Shown: piece after piece, positions 6,956-15,705 of the stretch | Position numbering within the stretch: the first letter of the stretch is position 1 | Layout: each line of letters starts with the position of its first letter | Source: an uncultured Lachnospiraceae bacterium | Lineage (GTDB): Bacteria; Bacillota; Clostridia; Lachnospirales; Lachnospiraceae | Length of the DNA stretch: 64,000 nucleotides | NCBI GenBank assembly: GCA_910579805.1 | Contig: CAJTWM010000001.1 | Span: 186,001 to 250,000 of the forward strand | Direction: 5' to 3' | Translations under genes and position numbers: made by a program | Notes under the pieces: generated by a model | What the model saw: the letters and a program-made list of their open reading frames with translations, nothing else | What the model was told of the DNA's origin: nothing | Databases searched by the model: none

Positions 6956-8122
6956 ATGTCACTGACCACTTGTCCGGAATGCGGACACAGCGTGTCCAGC
7001 ATTGCCATATCCTGCCCACACTGCGGCTACCCAATGAATATGACACCATATTGCAAAACTGCCAATATGGGGCAAATAAAGAAGCCCCGGAAAAAACACA
7101 AAAAACTCCCAAACGGATTCGGATCAATTAAAAAACTGTCAGGAAACCGCTGCCGGCCTTACGCTGCCTACCCTCCGGTAGTGGAGTTCAGGAGTAACGG
7201 ATCACCTGTAACGGTTCCTGCCGTTGGATATTTTGAGGACTGGTATACTGCTTTTGATGCACTCAGGGAATATAACAAAGCGCCTTACGACCTGTCCAGC
7301 AGGAATATTACATTTAAAGAAGTGTACCAAAACTATTTCACGGAAAAATATGAACGGAATAAGAAGAGAACTTTCTCAAAGTCTTCCAAGGATTCGGCCA
7401 ATGCCGCATTCAAAAACTGCTATGCCCTCCATGACAGAAAATTCAACGAGCTTAAAAAATCAGACCTGCAGAGTGTCATTGATGCCTGTCCTTTAAAACA
7501 CGCAAGCTTGGAACTGATCGTGTCCCTCTTCAAAGGGATGTACAGATACGCGCTTGAAAATGAGATCACGGATAAAGATTATTCACAGTTCATAACGATC
7601 AATATCAAAGACGACGATGAGAAAGGAGAACCATTCACGCAAGAAGAACTGGATCTGTTATGGAAAAACAGCAGTAAGGACCATGTAGAGACTATTTTAA
7701 TCATGATTTATAGCGGTTTCCGCATCAAAGCATTCGAAAGTCTGCTTATCAATACAGAAGAATGGTATTTCAAAGGCGGCGTTAAAACTGACGCCGGAAA
7801 AGGAAGAATCGTTCCCATACACGAATCCATAAAGGATTTTGCCAGACGATTCAATCCTGAATCATTTTCCACGCAGGCATTCAGGTTAAATTTTTACCGC
7901 ACCCTTGAGGATCTCGGCATTGCCTACACGGAAAATGGAAAAAAGCATACCCCTCATGACTGCAGGCATACTTTTTCATGGTTATGTGATCACTATCATG
8001 TTGATGAACTTTCAAAGCATATGCTCATGGGGCATTCTCTTGGAAATGATGTAGAACGCTCTGTTTACGGCCACAGGACGCTTGATGAACTGCGGGATGA
8101 AATCCACAAAATCAAGGTATAA
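6956..8122 (+). CDS. int: Tyrosine recombinase (phage/element integrase) with N-terminal zinc ribbon
   Basis: The protein has 388 aa. It starts with a zinc ribbon (Cys6, Cys9, Cys20, Cys23: CPECGH and CPHCGYP), unusual but known in Clostridial element integrases. An arm-binding/SAM-like segment follows (FKEVYQNYFTEKYERNKKRT). The catalytic domain shows Arg256 (IYSGFRI), a lysine in VKTDAGKGRIVPI, His334-x-x-Arg337 (HDCRH), His360 (MGHS) and nucleophile Tyr371 (SVYGH), so it appears intact. It should integrate and excise the element. ATG follows AGGAGG; the right direct repeat begins 3 bp past the stop codon. Confidence 0.93.
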   Translation: MSLTTCPECGHSVSSIAISCPHCGYPMNMTPYCKTANMGQIKKPRKKHKKLPNGFGSIKKLSGNRCRPYAAYPPVVEFRSNGSPVTVPAVGYFEDWYTAFDALREYNKAPYDLSSRNITFKEVYQNYFTEKYERNKKRTFSKSSKDSANAAFKNCYALHDRKFNELKKSDLQSVIDACPLKHASLELIVSLFKGMYRYALENEITDKDYSQFITINIKDDDEKGEPFTQEELDLLWKNSSKDHVETILIMIYSGFRIKAFESLLINTEEWYFKGGVKTDAGKGRIVPIHESIKDFARRFNPESFSTQAFRLNFYRTLEDLGIAYTENGKKHTPHDCRHTFSWLCDHYHVDELSKHMLMGHSLGNDVERSVYGHRTLDELRDEIHKIKV

Positions 8123-8124
8123 TA

Positions 8125-8146
8125 TTTGTTGCTAATTTGTTGCTAA
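8125..8146 (+). repeat. Right direct repeat (putative att site)
   Basis: Two exact tandem copies of TTTGTTGCTAA, matching 989-1010 except for one base, 3 bp after the integrase stop. The remaining intergenic DNA to 8310 is AT-rich, with nothing else recognised. Confidence 0.6.
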
Positions 8147-8310
8147 CCGCTTGTTATAATGTATGTTTCAACGATACTTTACATAACCGTTTTTTCCAGT
8201 AAATACGCGGAAACCATCATTTTTACCGACCTTTTAAAATCTTAATTTTTTACTCATATCTTAAGTATTTTATAATCCTTTTCATTACATAACTATCATC
8301 GAGTCAAACA

Positions 8311-9099
8311 TCAATTACGTCCCCGTCCCCGCCTTAAAACCTGCTTTTCTATCTGATTAAAGATACATTTGTCAACTGCGATGCCTATCAGGATTATGAC
8401 AATCATTACCAGCATAACCTGATTAATATCTGCCAGATCCCTTCCTAACACTAAAGTATGCCCCAGACCGACCGTCGACGCCATGACCTCGCCCGACATC
8501 AACGCCCTCCAGGCAAAGGACCATCCATGCCTGAGTCCGGTGATCACTTCCGGCAGACTTGCGGGAACAATCACTTCCTTAAACAAAGTAAGCCCTCTCG
8601 CCCCCATCGTTCTCGCCGCTTTAATGTAGAGCGGATTGATGTTTTCGATTCCCTTTTCCACGCTGACTGCGACTCCGCACGTCGATCCCATGACTACTAC
8701 AAATATGATTGCTTTTTCCGTCAGCCCAAACCACAGAATCGCAAAAGGCACCCAGCACACAGTCGGCAGGGTCTGCATTCCCATGATCAGCGGTCCTATA
8801 TATTTTCGTACTTTTCTCATACGATATAATACCACGCCTGCGGCAACTCCCATAACGGCAGATATCAAAAACCCGAACAATGCGCGCAGCACGCTCTTTC
8901 CTATCGCATGAAGCAAGGTGGCATTCAGGCACAATCTGACTAAGACTTCTACTACGCCTTTGGGATTCGGAAATGCATACGGTTTCCACCATTTCAGCCA
9001 CTGTGTACCTATCATAAAAACCAATTGCCAGATAAGTATCAGAACCAAATAAAATAAAATGTTTTTTATAATATCATTTCTTTTTTTCTTAGTTAACAT
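8311..9099 (-). CDS. ABC transporter permease, SsuC/TauC type
   Basis: A 262-aa membrane protein with about six transmembrane segments and the BPD_transp_1 signature (EAA loop: AARTMGARGLTLFKEVIVPASLPEVITGLRHGWSFAWRALMSGE is the region, residues about 160-205). It belongs to the nitrate/sulfonate/taurine importer family and forms the channel for the ATPase and binding protein encoded upstream. The position next to cysD/cysNC and cysQ makes an oxidised sulfur compound, possibly sulfate itself, a reasonable substrate, but the family also carries nitrate, taurine and thiamin precursors. Confidence 0.87.
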   Translation of the reverse strand: MLTKKKRNDIIKNILFYLVLILIWQLVFMIGTQWLKWWKPYAFPNPKGVVEVLVRLCLNATLLHAIGKSVLRALFGFLISAVMGVAAGVVLYRMRKVRKYIGPLIMGMQTLPTVCWVPFAILWFGLTEKAIIFVVVMGSTCGVAVSVEKGIENINPLYIKAARTMGARGLTLFKEVIVPASLPEVITGLRHGWSFAWRALMSGEVMASTVGLGHTLVLGRDLADINQVMLVMIVIILIGIAVDKCIFNQIEKQVLRRGRGRN

Positions 9100-9119
9100 A
9101 TTTACAATTCCTCTACCCT

Positions 9120-9842
9120 CTAATTGCCCGTGATTCTTTCTATCATTTCTTGCATTTCCTGTTCATGGTCTTTTCTGTTGCCTTTGATCTCTATCTGATA
9201 CTCAGCCTTAATCCCGCCATGTTCAGGATATAATTCTATGATCCGGTCTGCGAGAAATACCGCTTCTTTTACGCTATGTGTAACCATCAAAACGGTTTTC
9301 TTCGTTTCCCTTCTGATATGATCCACTTCATCCCACAATTTATGTTTCGTGTCGCCGTCCAATGCGGAAAAAGGTTCATCCATCAGCAGGACCTCGCTGT
9401 CCATCGCCAATGCGCGGGCCAGCGCAACCCTTTGCTTCATCCCTCCGGAAAGCTGCTCTATCCTGTAATCCTTATATTCACCCAGTCCGACCATTTCTAA
9501 ATATTTTTCCGCCCGCTGCTCCCTTTCCCGAACAGGCACCCCTGCTATTTTACCTCCGAACTGAACGTTTTTTGACACAGTAAGCCATGGGAACAATGCT
9601 GATTCCTGAAACATGACCACCCGGTCTTTTCCCGGCCCTTTGATCTCTTTTCCGTTCAGCATGACCTTTCCTGACGATGCCTTTTCCAAACCGGCGACCA
9701 TATTCAGCAAAGTAGACTTACCAACGCCGGAACTGCCTAAGATACAAACAAATTCGCCTTTTTTAATAGTAAGATTCACGTTTTCTAAAATAGCCTTATA
9801 AGGATTGGTAAAGGTTTTGCTAACATTGATTAATTCTATCAT
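9120..9842 (-). CDS. ABC transporter ATP-binding protein, SsuB/TauB type
   Basis: A 240-aa ATPase with Walker A GSSGVGKST (36-44), a Q-loop in MFQESALFPW, signature LSGGMKQR, Walker B VLLMDEPFSALD and a switch His in MVTHSVKEA. All catalytic motifs are intact. It energises import through the permease encoded 20 bp downstream. The ATG follows GAGG. Confidence 0.93.
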   Translation of the reverse strand: MIELINVSKTFTNPYKAILENVNLTIKKGEFVCILGSSGVGKSTLLNMVAGLEKASSGKVMLNGKEIKGPGKDRVVMFQESALFPWLTVSKNVQFGGKIAGVPVREREQRAEKYLEMVGLGEYKDYRIEQLSGGMKQRVALARALAMDSEVLLMDEPFSALDGDTKHKLWDEVDHIRRETKKTVLMVTHSVKEAVFLADRIIELYPEHGGIKAEYQIEIKGNRKDHEQEMQEMIERITGN

Positions 9843-9873
9843 AATTCCTCACTTCCACAAAATCATCCTACAA

Positions 9874-10857
9874 TTAATGTCCCTCATATATAAGATTTTC
9901 ATCCGGCATCGAAGAAATATATTGCTGGTCATAAAGTATTGCGGCATAATCATTTAAAGATTCTTTCGGAACTTCCGTGGTAAAACGGAGATTCATAAAT
10001 GCGGCGTCAACGATTTCTTTTTCCATTTCCTTGCCCGTTTCATCTGTAATACACTTATTTACCAGTTCTTTCATTTCTTCGCTGCCCGCCATAACATACT
10101 CCGTCGCGCCATAGTACTCTTCCAAAAATGCATCGATCGTTTCTTGGTTTTTCTGCATATATTCCTTGTTTATGATAATGACCGTCGTCGCCTCCTGATC
10201 GATGGAATCCATCCCCGCTCCTTCGGTAACGATAACCGCATCACTGTTTCCGGTAATGATGCTTCCCCATGGTTCCGGTACGAACGCCGCATCGATCTGC
10301 CCCTGATCGATCAAATTCGTAATATCCGCATTAGCGGCTGCCACCAGTTCCACCGTTCCCCCTGAACTGGTTACGGAGAGATCATTTTTCTTTAACAGGT
10401 TTAATAACATCAAATGCTGTGTATTTCCCAATTGGGGAATCGCTACTTTTTTACCGTCCAGATCCGATACGCTGGCAATGCCGCTGTCTTTTCCCGCTAC
10501 AAGCATAGCGCCGCCGTTAGCGACTCCGGATACGACCACAAATTCTCCTCCGGATTTCACATACGCGCTGATCGCAGGAACCGGGCCGATAAATCCCATA
10601 TCAAGTTCTCCTGCAAAAAGAGCCTCCACTTCCGCCGGACCCGCGTTAAACGATGTCCATTTTATCTCGTAACTTTCATCCAGTCTTTTTTCAAGAACGC
10701 CCTGCTCCTTCATAATGAGCGCCTGACTGTGGGTAATATTAGGAAAGTATCCAATCCTTAAACTATGTTCTTCTTTTTTGCCACACCCTGTCATCAAACA
10801 TCCAAATAAAAGTAAAGCAACCATTGATACGCAAACCTTTGTCTTAATCTTTTTCAT
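9874..10857 (-). CDS. ABC transporter substrate-binding lipoprotein, SsuA/NrtA type
   Basis: A 327-aa lipoprotein. The signal ends in lipobox LMTGC (Cys25), anchoring it outside the membrane. The mature part is an NMT1/SsuA-like periplasmic-binding fold: LRIGYFPNITHSQALIMKEQG, FNAGPAEVEALFAGELDMGFIGP, KKVAIPQLGNTQHLML and DAAFVPEPWGS. It is the first gene of the three-gene importer operon, with start after AGAGGAG and a clear promoter at 10947-10975. The ligand cannot be read from the sequence; sulfonate, sulfate or a related anion is inferred from the neighbours. Confidence 0.88.
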   Translation of the reverse strand: MKKIKTKVCVSMVALLLFGCLMTGCGKKEEHSLRIGYFPNITHSQALIMKEQGVLEKRLDESYEIKWTSFNAGPAEVEALFAGELDMGFIGPVPAISAYVKSGGEFVVVSGVANGGAMLVAGKDSGIASVSDLDGKKVAIPQLGNTQHLMLLNLLKKNDLSVTSSGGTVELVAAANADITNLIDQGQIDAAFVPEPWGSIITGNSDAVIVTEGAGMDSIDQEATTVIIINKEYMQKNQETIDAFLEEYYGATEYVMAGSEEMKELVNKCITDETGKEMEKEIVDAAFMNLRFTTEVPKESLNDYAAILYDQQYISSMPDENLIYEGH

Positions 10858-10946
10858 AACTCCTCTTTTCCCAAAACTGTAGAAAACTCAGTATTTTATA
10901 GCTTTCTCTGTTTTTTATTTTCTCATTTATTTTATTGATTAAATGT

Positions 10947-10975
10947 AGTATAATGAATTTAAATTTGATTTTCAA
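10947..10975 (-). promoter_or_regulatory. Promoter of the ABC importer operon
   Basis: On the minus strand, TTGAAA (10970-10975), a 17-bp spacer and TATACT (10947-10952), 90 bp upstream of the lipoprotein start. The LacI-type operator at 10985-11000 sits just upstream of the -35 box. Confidence 0.65.
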
Positions 10976-10984
10976 CCCATTTTT

Positions 10985-11000
10985 AAGCAAACGTTTGCTT
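10985..11000. promoter_or_regulatory. LacI-family operator
   Basis: AAGCAAACGTTTGCTT is a perfect 16-bp palindrome with the central CG typical of LacI/GalR operators. It lies between the importer promoter and the regulator gene, 60 bp upstream of the latter, so it may mediate both autoregulation and importer control. Confidence 0.75.
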
Positions 11001-11059
11001 ACTCCGGATACCAATTTTATTCAACAATATGCGTTGATCACGCAAGAAATGAGGAATTT

Positions 11060-12052
11060 ATGTCGTTAAAGAAAATAGCTGAAATAGTCGGCGTATCGCC
11101 ATCCACCGTCTCACGGGTATTAAACAATACCGTTTCTTCCTGTGCTTCCCCTGAATTAAAGCAAAAAATCTGGGAAACCGCTCACGCTTTAAACTATGTG
11201 CCCAATAATCATGCAAAAAACCTGCAAAAAGGATTGGACAGCCCTACGAAAAATTATAAAATATCCATTGTCCTCGCACGCTTTAGCTCTTTGGATAACG
11301 ATCCCTTTTTCCGTGAATTATTCCAAAGCGTGGAAGAAAGCCTGTTTTCCAATTCCTGCCTGCTTCACTCGATCACCGGTATAGAAAATACGGATTTTTC
11401 TTCTTTAAAAAACGTAGACGGGATCATCATTTTCGGAAGATGCTCCCAGGACTTTTTAAACAATCTGAAAAAATATACGCGAAACATTGTTGCAATCGAC
11501 CGTAATCCCACCGACTACGCTATTGATGAAATTATCTGCAACGGAAAAACGGCCGCCAGAATAGCTATGGAATATCTGATCTCCCTCGGCCATAAAAATA
11601 TCGGCTATATTGGAGACTGCTCATCGGAGTCCCGCTATATCGGATATTGCGAAACGCTTATTTCCAGCAATATCCCTTTAAACTACAGTAATATCTGTCC
11701 TACGGACCAGACCTTCGAAAGCGGACGTACCGCCATGTTAAATCTGATGTCCAAAGATGTTTCCGCAGTTTTATGCGCCAATGATATTACTGCGGTGGGC
11801 GCGTTGAAAACTCTTTCTGAACAGCCGGGTAAAAAAAAGAAGAAAATATCGGTCATCGCCATTGATAATATTTCCCTGTCCCTTACTGTGTCCCCCCTCT
11901 TAACTACGGTAAACATACCGAAAGAGGACATGGGCCATATGGCGGTAACCGTACTGCTGGACCGGATCAGACATAAGCACAACGAATTTCTCCGCGTGGA
12001 ATTCCCGTGCAGGATCATAGAAAGGGACAGCTGCTATCCTTATCAGGGATAG
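11060..12052 (+). CDS. LacI family transcriptional regulator
   Basis: The protein has 330 aa. Residues 1-50 are the LacI DNA-binding headpiece (SLKKIAEIVGVSPSTVSRVLN, YVPNNHAKNLQKG hinge), followed by a periplasmic-binding-like effector domain (DGIIIFGRCS, GHKNIGYIGD, AVLCANDITAVGAL, SVIAIDNISLS, PLLTTVNIPKEDMG). LacI proteins usually sense sugars, so regulation of a sulfur-type importer is atypical; alternatively it answers to a glycan or sugar signal linked to the neighbouring polysaccharide genes. It is divergent from the importer operon across the palindromic operator. GAGG precedes the ATG. Confidence 0.92.
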   Translation: MSLKKIAEIVGVSPSTVSRVLNNTVSSCASPELKQKIWETAHALNYVPNNHAKNLQKGLDSPTKNYKISIVLARFSSLDNDPFFRELFQSVEESLFSNSCLLHSITGIENTDFSSLKNVDGIIIFGRCSQDFLNNLKKYTRNIVAIDRNPTDYAIDEIICNGKTAARIAMEYLISLGHKNIGYIGDCSSESRYIGYCETLISSNIPLNYSNICPTDQTFESGRTAMLNLMSKDVSAVLCANDITAVGALKTLSEQPGKKKKKISVIAIDNISLSLTVSPLLTTVNIPKEDMGHMAVTVLLDRIRHKHNEFLRVEFPCRIIERDSCYPYQG

Positions 12053-12065
12053 CGGCCGTCCCTTT
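12021..12065. terminator. Convergent stem-loop between lacI-type gene and cysNC
   Basis: AAAGGGAC...GCTATCC pairs with GGGATAGC...GTCCCTTT over about 19 positions with few mismatches and a 6-nt loop, spanning the 3' ends of both convergent genes. There is no long T-run, so its efficiency as a bidirectional terminator is uncertain. Confidence 0.5.
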
Positions 12066-12069
12066 GCCG

Positions 12070-13896
12070 TTACAGATATTTTTCCAGCTGCTTCATCAGC
12101 TTATCCACATTTTCTTCCAGACTCCCGCCCGCTGTGTCGATGACCACATCCGGATCTGCTGGAACCTCATAGGCACTGGAAACTCCCGTGAAATTGGGGA
12201 TCTCCCCGGCCTTTGCCTTTTTATACAGCCCCTTTACGTCCCTTTCCTCACACACTTCCAGCGGGGTGCTCACATAGATCTCTATAAAATCCTCCCCGCC
12301 TATGATGTCCCTCGCGTTTCGCCTGTCCTGCGCAAAAGGGGAGATGAACGCCGTCAGCACGACCAGACCGGCATCGTTCATGAGTTTCGCCGTCTCTGCC
12401 ACACGCCGTATGTTCTCGATCCTGTCCTGCTCTTTGAAGCCAAGGTTTTTATTGAGCCCCATGCGGATATTGTCCCCGTCCAGAAGCATGGTATGTTTCC
12501 CCATCGCAAAGAGCCTTTTCTCCACCTCGTTTGCCAGCGTGGATTTTCCGGAGCCGGATAAGCCGGTGAACCAGAGCGTCTTGGGCTTCTGCCCCTTCTG
12601 TTCCGCCCGGTCCTTACGCCCCACGTCCATCTTGTGCCACGTCAGGTTATCGGAACGGCGCAGGGAATGCTCAATCATGCCGCAGGCCGAAGTCATGTTG
12701 GTAACGCGGTCGATCAGGACGATCCCCCCCAGCGCCTTGTTCTCCTTAAATTTATCAAATACGATCTTTTCAGAGATGGAGATGTCGCAGACGGCGATCT
12801 CGTTTTTATACAGGCGCTCGGCAGGGATATGCTCGCCGCTGTTGACGTCGATCTTATATTTGATGTTCATGACCGAAGCGGGCGCGGTGCGGGTCCCTGC
12901 CTTAATATAGTAATTCTTCCCCGCCACAAGGACCGAATCGTCCATCCAGAGCAGGACGGCCGTGCACATACTGCTGACCGGAGGGGCCATCCCGTTTACC
13001 AGCACGCATCCTCTGGATACGTCCACCTCCCTGTCCAACTGGAGGGTGACAGGCTGCCCTGAGACCGCCGTCCCTGATTCCTTGTCCGCTACCAGAATCG
13101 ACTTTACCCGTGCTTTTTCACCGCTCGGCAGGGCCGTGACCTCATCCCCCGTATGAACCTTCCCGCTTTCAACCTGTCCCTGAAACCCGCGGAACGTGTG
13201 GTTTGGCCTGCTGACACGTTGTACCGGCATACAGAATCCCTTTTCCAGACTTTCCTGTGCGATGTCTATCTTTTCCAGATATTCCAGCAGGGAACAACCG
13301 GTAAACCAGGGCATGTTTTGGGATCTGGATGTGATATTGTCCCCTTCCGTAGCCGAAACAGGCAATACATAGAGGCTTTCATAGTCGAAATCAACCAGCA
13401 GTTTCTTCAGTTCCCTCTCCAGCCTGCAGAAGCACGTTTTGTCATAATGCACAAGATCCATTTTGTTTATGGCGAACACGAAATGTTTGATCCCCATCAG
13501 CGAGCAGATACGGGTATGCCGCCTTGTCTGTACCAGAATGCCCTGAGAGGCGTCGGCCAGAATGACCGCCAGATCCGCAAAAGAAGCCCCTACCGCCATA
13601 TTCCTTGTGTATTCTTCATGTCCGGGCGTATCCGCAACAATGAAGCTCCTTTTTTCCGTGTTAAAATACCGGTAGGCCACATCGATTGTGATCCCCTGCT
13701 CGCGCTCCGCCATCAGCCCGTCCAGCAGGAGCGAGTAGTCTATCATCCCTTCCCTGCTGCCCAGCCTGCTGTCCAACTGCAGCACCCTCTCCTGATCGGC
13801 ATAGATCAGCTTGGCGTCATATAACATATGCCCTATCAGAGTCGACTTTCCGTCGTCCACACTGCCGCAGGTAATAAATTTCAATAAACTCTTCAC
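12070..13896 (-). CDS. cysNC: Bifunctional sulfate adenylyltransferase GTPase subunit / APS kinase (CysN-CysC)
   Basis: The protein has 608 aa. Residues 1-420 are CysN: an EF-Tu-like GTPase with GSVDDGKST (11-19), DTPGHEEYTRNM (89-100) and NKMDLV, then beta-barrel domains. Residues about 440-608 are CysC: P-loop GLSGSGKST, DGDNIRMGLNKNLGF and FISPFAQDR. With CysD it makes APS from sulfate and ATP driven by GTP; the kinase part converts APS to PAPS. This NodQ-like fusion typically serves sulfation. The start is GTG 13896, whose G is shared with the cysD stop codon TAG, so the two are translationally coupled. No PAPS reductase is visible nearby, favouring sulfation over assimilation. Confidence 0.95.
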   Translation of the reverse strand: MKSLLKFITCGSVDDGKSTLIGHMLYDAKLIYADQERVLQLDSRLGSREGMIDYSLLLDGLMAEREQGITIDVAYRYFNTEKRSFIVADTPGHEEYTRNMAVGASFADLAVILADASQGILVQTRRHTRICSLMGIKHFVFAINKMDLVHYDKTCFCRLERELKKLLVDFDYESLYVLPVSATEGDNITSRSQNMPWFTGCSLLEYLEKIDIAQESLEKGFCMPVQRVSRPNHTFRGFQGQVESGKVHTGDEVTALPSGEKARVKSILVADKESGTAVSGQPVTLQLDREVDVSRGCVLVNGMAPPVSSMCTAVLLWMDDSVLVAGKNYYIKAGTRTAPASVMNIKYKIDVNSGEHIPAERLYKNEIAVCDISISEKIVFDKFKENKALGGIVLIDRVTNMTSACGMIEHSLRRSDNLTWHKMDVGRKDRAEQKGQKPKTLWFTGLSGSGKSTLANEVEKRLFAMGKHTMLLDGDNIRMGLNKNLGFKEQDRIENIRRVAETAKLMNDAGLVVLTAFISPFAQDRRNARDIIGGEDFIEIYVSTPLEVCEERDVKGLYKKAKAGEIPNFTGVSSAYEVPADPDVVIDTAGGSLEENVDKLMKQLEKYL

Positions 13897-14798
13897 TAAA
13901 AATACCCCTCTCTTTTCCGTCTTTCCATGCTGCCCGCAGCCTCATGGTCGATCACCCGGCTTGTCCGTTCGGAAGACACCGCCCCTAAAGTTTCTTCTAT
14001 GATCTCATCCAGCGTGGCTGCCCCGGATTCGATGCCACCGGTCAGCGGGTAGCAGCCGAGCGTGCGGAAACGGACCTTCTTCCATTCCGGTTTCTCGCCT
14101 TCCCTGAGCTTCATCCTTTCATCGTCCACCATGATGATGTTCCCGTCCCTGTATACCACCGGACGTTCCTTGGCAAAGTAGAGCGGGACGATCTCGATAT
14201 TTTCGCGCCGTATATACTGCCAGATATCCACTTCCGTCCAGTTTGAGATGGGGAACACCCGGATACTCTCTCCCTTATTTATCTTGGTATTATACAGTTT
14301 CCACATCTCCGGCCGCTGGTTCTTGGGGTCCCACGCGTGTTCCGCGTTCCGGAAGGAGAAGATCCTTTCCTTGGCCCTTGACTTCTCCTCGTCCCTCCTG
14401 CCGCCGCCAAATGCCGCCGTGAACCCGTATTTGTCCAGACCCTGTTTCAACGCCTGCGTCTTCATGATGTCCGTGTAGGCCGAGCCGTGGTCGAAGGGGT
14501 TGATCCCCTGCTTCACGCCCTCTTCATTGGTATACACGATCATTTCTATCCCCAGCTCTTTGGCTTTCCTGTCCCTGAATTCCGTCATCTCACGGAATTT
14601 CCATGTAGTGTCGATGTGCATGAACGGAAAAGGGGGTTTTTCCGGATAGAACGCTTTCATGGCAAGGTGCAGCATGACGGAACTGTCTTTGCCGATGGAA
14701 TAAAGCATGACCGGCTTCTCACATTCCGCCGCTACCTCCCTCATGATATAGATTGCTTCTGCCTCCAGATTGTCCAAATGCGACATATTATGATCCAT
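13896..14798 (-). CDS. cysD: Sulfate adenylyltransferase subunit 2 (CysD)
   Basis: The 300-aa PP-loop ATP pyrophosphatase-family subunit that forms APS with the CysN GTPase. SIGKDSS (34-40) is the PP-loop; AAFGGGRRDEEKSRAKERIF and FPISNWTEVDIWQYI are CysD hallmarks, and the length matches the family (about 300 aa). The start at 14798 (MDHNMSHL) follows a GGAG sequence; a longer frame to 14870 has no ribosome site. It overlaps cysNC by one base and lies about 100 bp downstream of the sulfotransferase gene. Confidence 0.95.
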   Translation of the reverse strand: MDHNMSHLDNLEAEAIYIMREVAAECEKPVMLYSIGKDSSVMLHLAMKAFYPEKPPFPFMHIDTTWKFREMTEFRDRKAKELGIEMIVYTNEEGVKQGINPFDHGSAYTDIMKTQALKQGLDKYGFTAAFGGGRRDEEKSRAKERIFSFRNAEHAWDPKNQRPEMWKLYNTKINKGESIRVFPISNWTEVDIWQYIRRENIEIVPLYFAKERPVVYRDGNIIMVDDERMKLREGEKPEWKKVRFRTLGCYPLTGGIESGAATLDEIIEETLGAVSSERTSRVIDHEAAGSMERRKREGYF

Positions 14799-14900
14799 AT
14801 TTTTTCTCCATTTCTGTTGTAAGCCGTATGGCCGGCCCGCTGCCTGTACAGGGCCGTGCCTGATAACCATTCCCGCCGTCTGCGCGCCGGAAAAATGCGT

Positions 14901-15695
14901 TTACTTTTTGTGCTTCAGATACCGGACCAGATCCCGGTAAGAATCCTCATACCCGAATACCTGAAAATCCCTGCGGTACTTTTTATGCACCAGCTCCGCC
15001 GTTTCCAGCGTATAATAGTCCATCCAGTTCCCTTTTGACGTCTGGTTATAATGAGGCAGGGGCTTTAAATCAAATCTCTTCTCCAGCATTTCAAAATCTT
15101 CTACGATATTTTCATACTTGCCGACATAGTCCACCAGACAGTTTCCTTTTTTGTCATAAAGCAGGTTATACTGCTTTTGAAAATGCTGGTCTTCCAGACA
15201 GGTTGGGATCTTGCAGATCTTTCTGATAAAATCGGTAAAATCCTTTGGCTGTCTGACATATCCGAACAAATAACTGTCAAAATATAAACGTCCTTTCGAT
15301 TCCAAATACTTTTTATCCGATGTATACTTATTTACATAACAAGACACCAGTCTGTCAAGCGGGTTGCGCACAAAAGAAAACTTATAGTATTTCTTTGCTT
15401 CTTCATCTAATTTATGCATTTTAGTCACCAGTGAATGGATCTGATAGTATTCTTCCACTCCGTCCAGCTTTTGTTCACACATAGAAGCCTTAATGCTGGA
15501 ATTTGCCACCTTGGCAATCGGGATATACGCTAGTTTTTTACTATGATTCACGATATAAACTACCGGATCGACTTTCCCATGCCTGCACAATCTCTTCAGT
15601 TCCACTCCGAAACCATATACCTGACATAAAAAAAGCGATTTTTTCAGCACCTTGTATACTTTTTCCTTCAACCCTGTTCTTTTCCTGTTAGACAT
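14901..15695 (-). CDS. PAPS-dependent sulfotransferase (Sulfotransfer_2-like)
   Basis: The 264-aa protein carries the two PAPS-binding signatures: a 5'-phosphosulfate loop PIAKVANSSIKAS (about 59-71) and a 3'-phosphate motif FVRNPLDRLVSCY (108-120). The general layout is that of Golgi-type carbohydrate sulfotransferases (HNK-1/chondroitin family, Sulfotransfer_2). There is no signal peptide, so it should act in the cytoplasm on a lipid-linked or nucleotide-linked glycan. Neighbours are cysQ upstream and cysD/cysNC downstream in one direction. The start at 15695 follows GAGG; an ATG at 15707 lacks a site. The acceptor is unknown. Confidence 0.88.
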   Translation of the reverse strand: MSNRKRTGLKEKVYKVLKKSLFLCQVYGFGVELKRLCRHGKVDPVVYIVNHSKKLAYIPIAKVANSSIKASMCEQKLDGVEEYYQIHSLVTKMHKLDEEAKKYYKFSFVRNPLDRLVSCYVNKYTSDKKYLESKGRLYFDSYLFGYVRQPKDFTDFIRKICKIPTCLEDQHFQKQYNLLYDKKGNCLVDYVGKYENIVEDFEMLEKRFDLKPLPHYNQTSKGNWMDYYTLETAELVHKKYRRDFQVFGYEDSYRDLVRYLKHKK

Positions 15696-15705
15696 CTTTA
15701 TCCTC

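Larger units (their letters stand above)
989..8146. mobile_element. Compact integrated element (7.1 kb) with integrase
   Basis: The segment is bounded by a 22-bp direct repeat (989-1010 and 8125-8146, one mismatch). The tyrosine integrase lies at the right end, its stop codon three bases from the right repeat. The cargo is lysozyme with a small membrane protein, a phage-type repressor, HicAB, two HTH regulators, a 42-aa protein, a DUF4041/T5orf172 protein and a Uma2 protein. There are no capsid, terminase, portal or replication genes, so this is a satellite-like islet or a heavily reduced prophage. The direct repeats could be att cores or integrase arm sites; I favour att because one lies at each end. 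Confidence 0.6.

Noticed and set aside
6956..8122. The element integrase as the invertase for the 21261-21448 repeats
   Set aside because: Its own presumed sites (tandem TTTGTTGCTAA units) share no sequence with the CAAAAAAGT palindromes, and the palindromes with a 2-bp centre suit a serine recombinase better.
943..8265. An 11-bp word CATATCTTAAG at both 943-953 and 8255-8265, outside the 22-bp repeats
   Set aside because: The word is AT-rich and short, its surroundings do not align, and it could be chance; it is not needed to define the element ends.
12007..13824. Several plus-strand frames of 140-220 codons antisense to cysNC
   Set aside because: The minus strand encodes all conserved CysN and CysC motifs; the antisense frames have His/Arg/Pro-rich composition and no ribosome sites.
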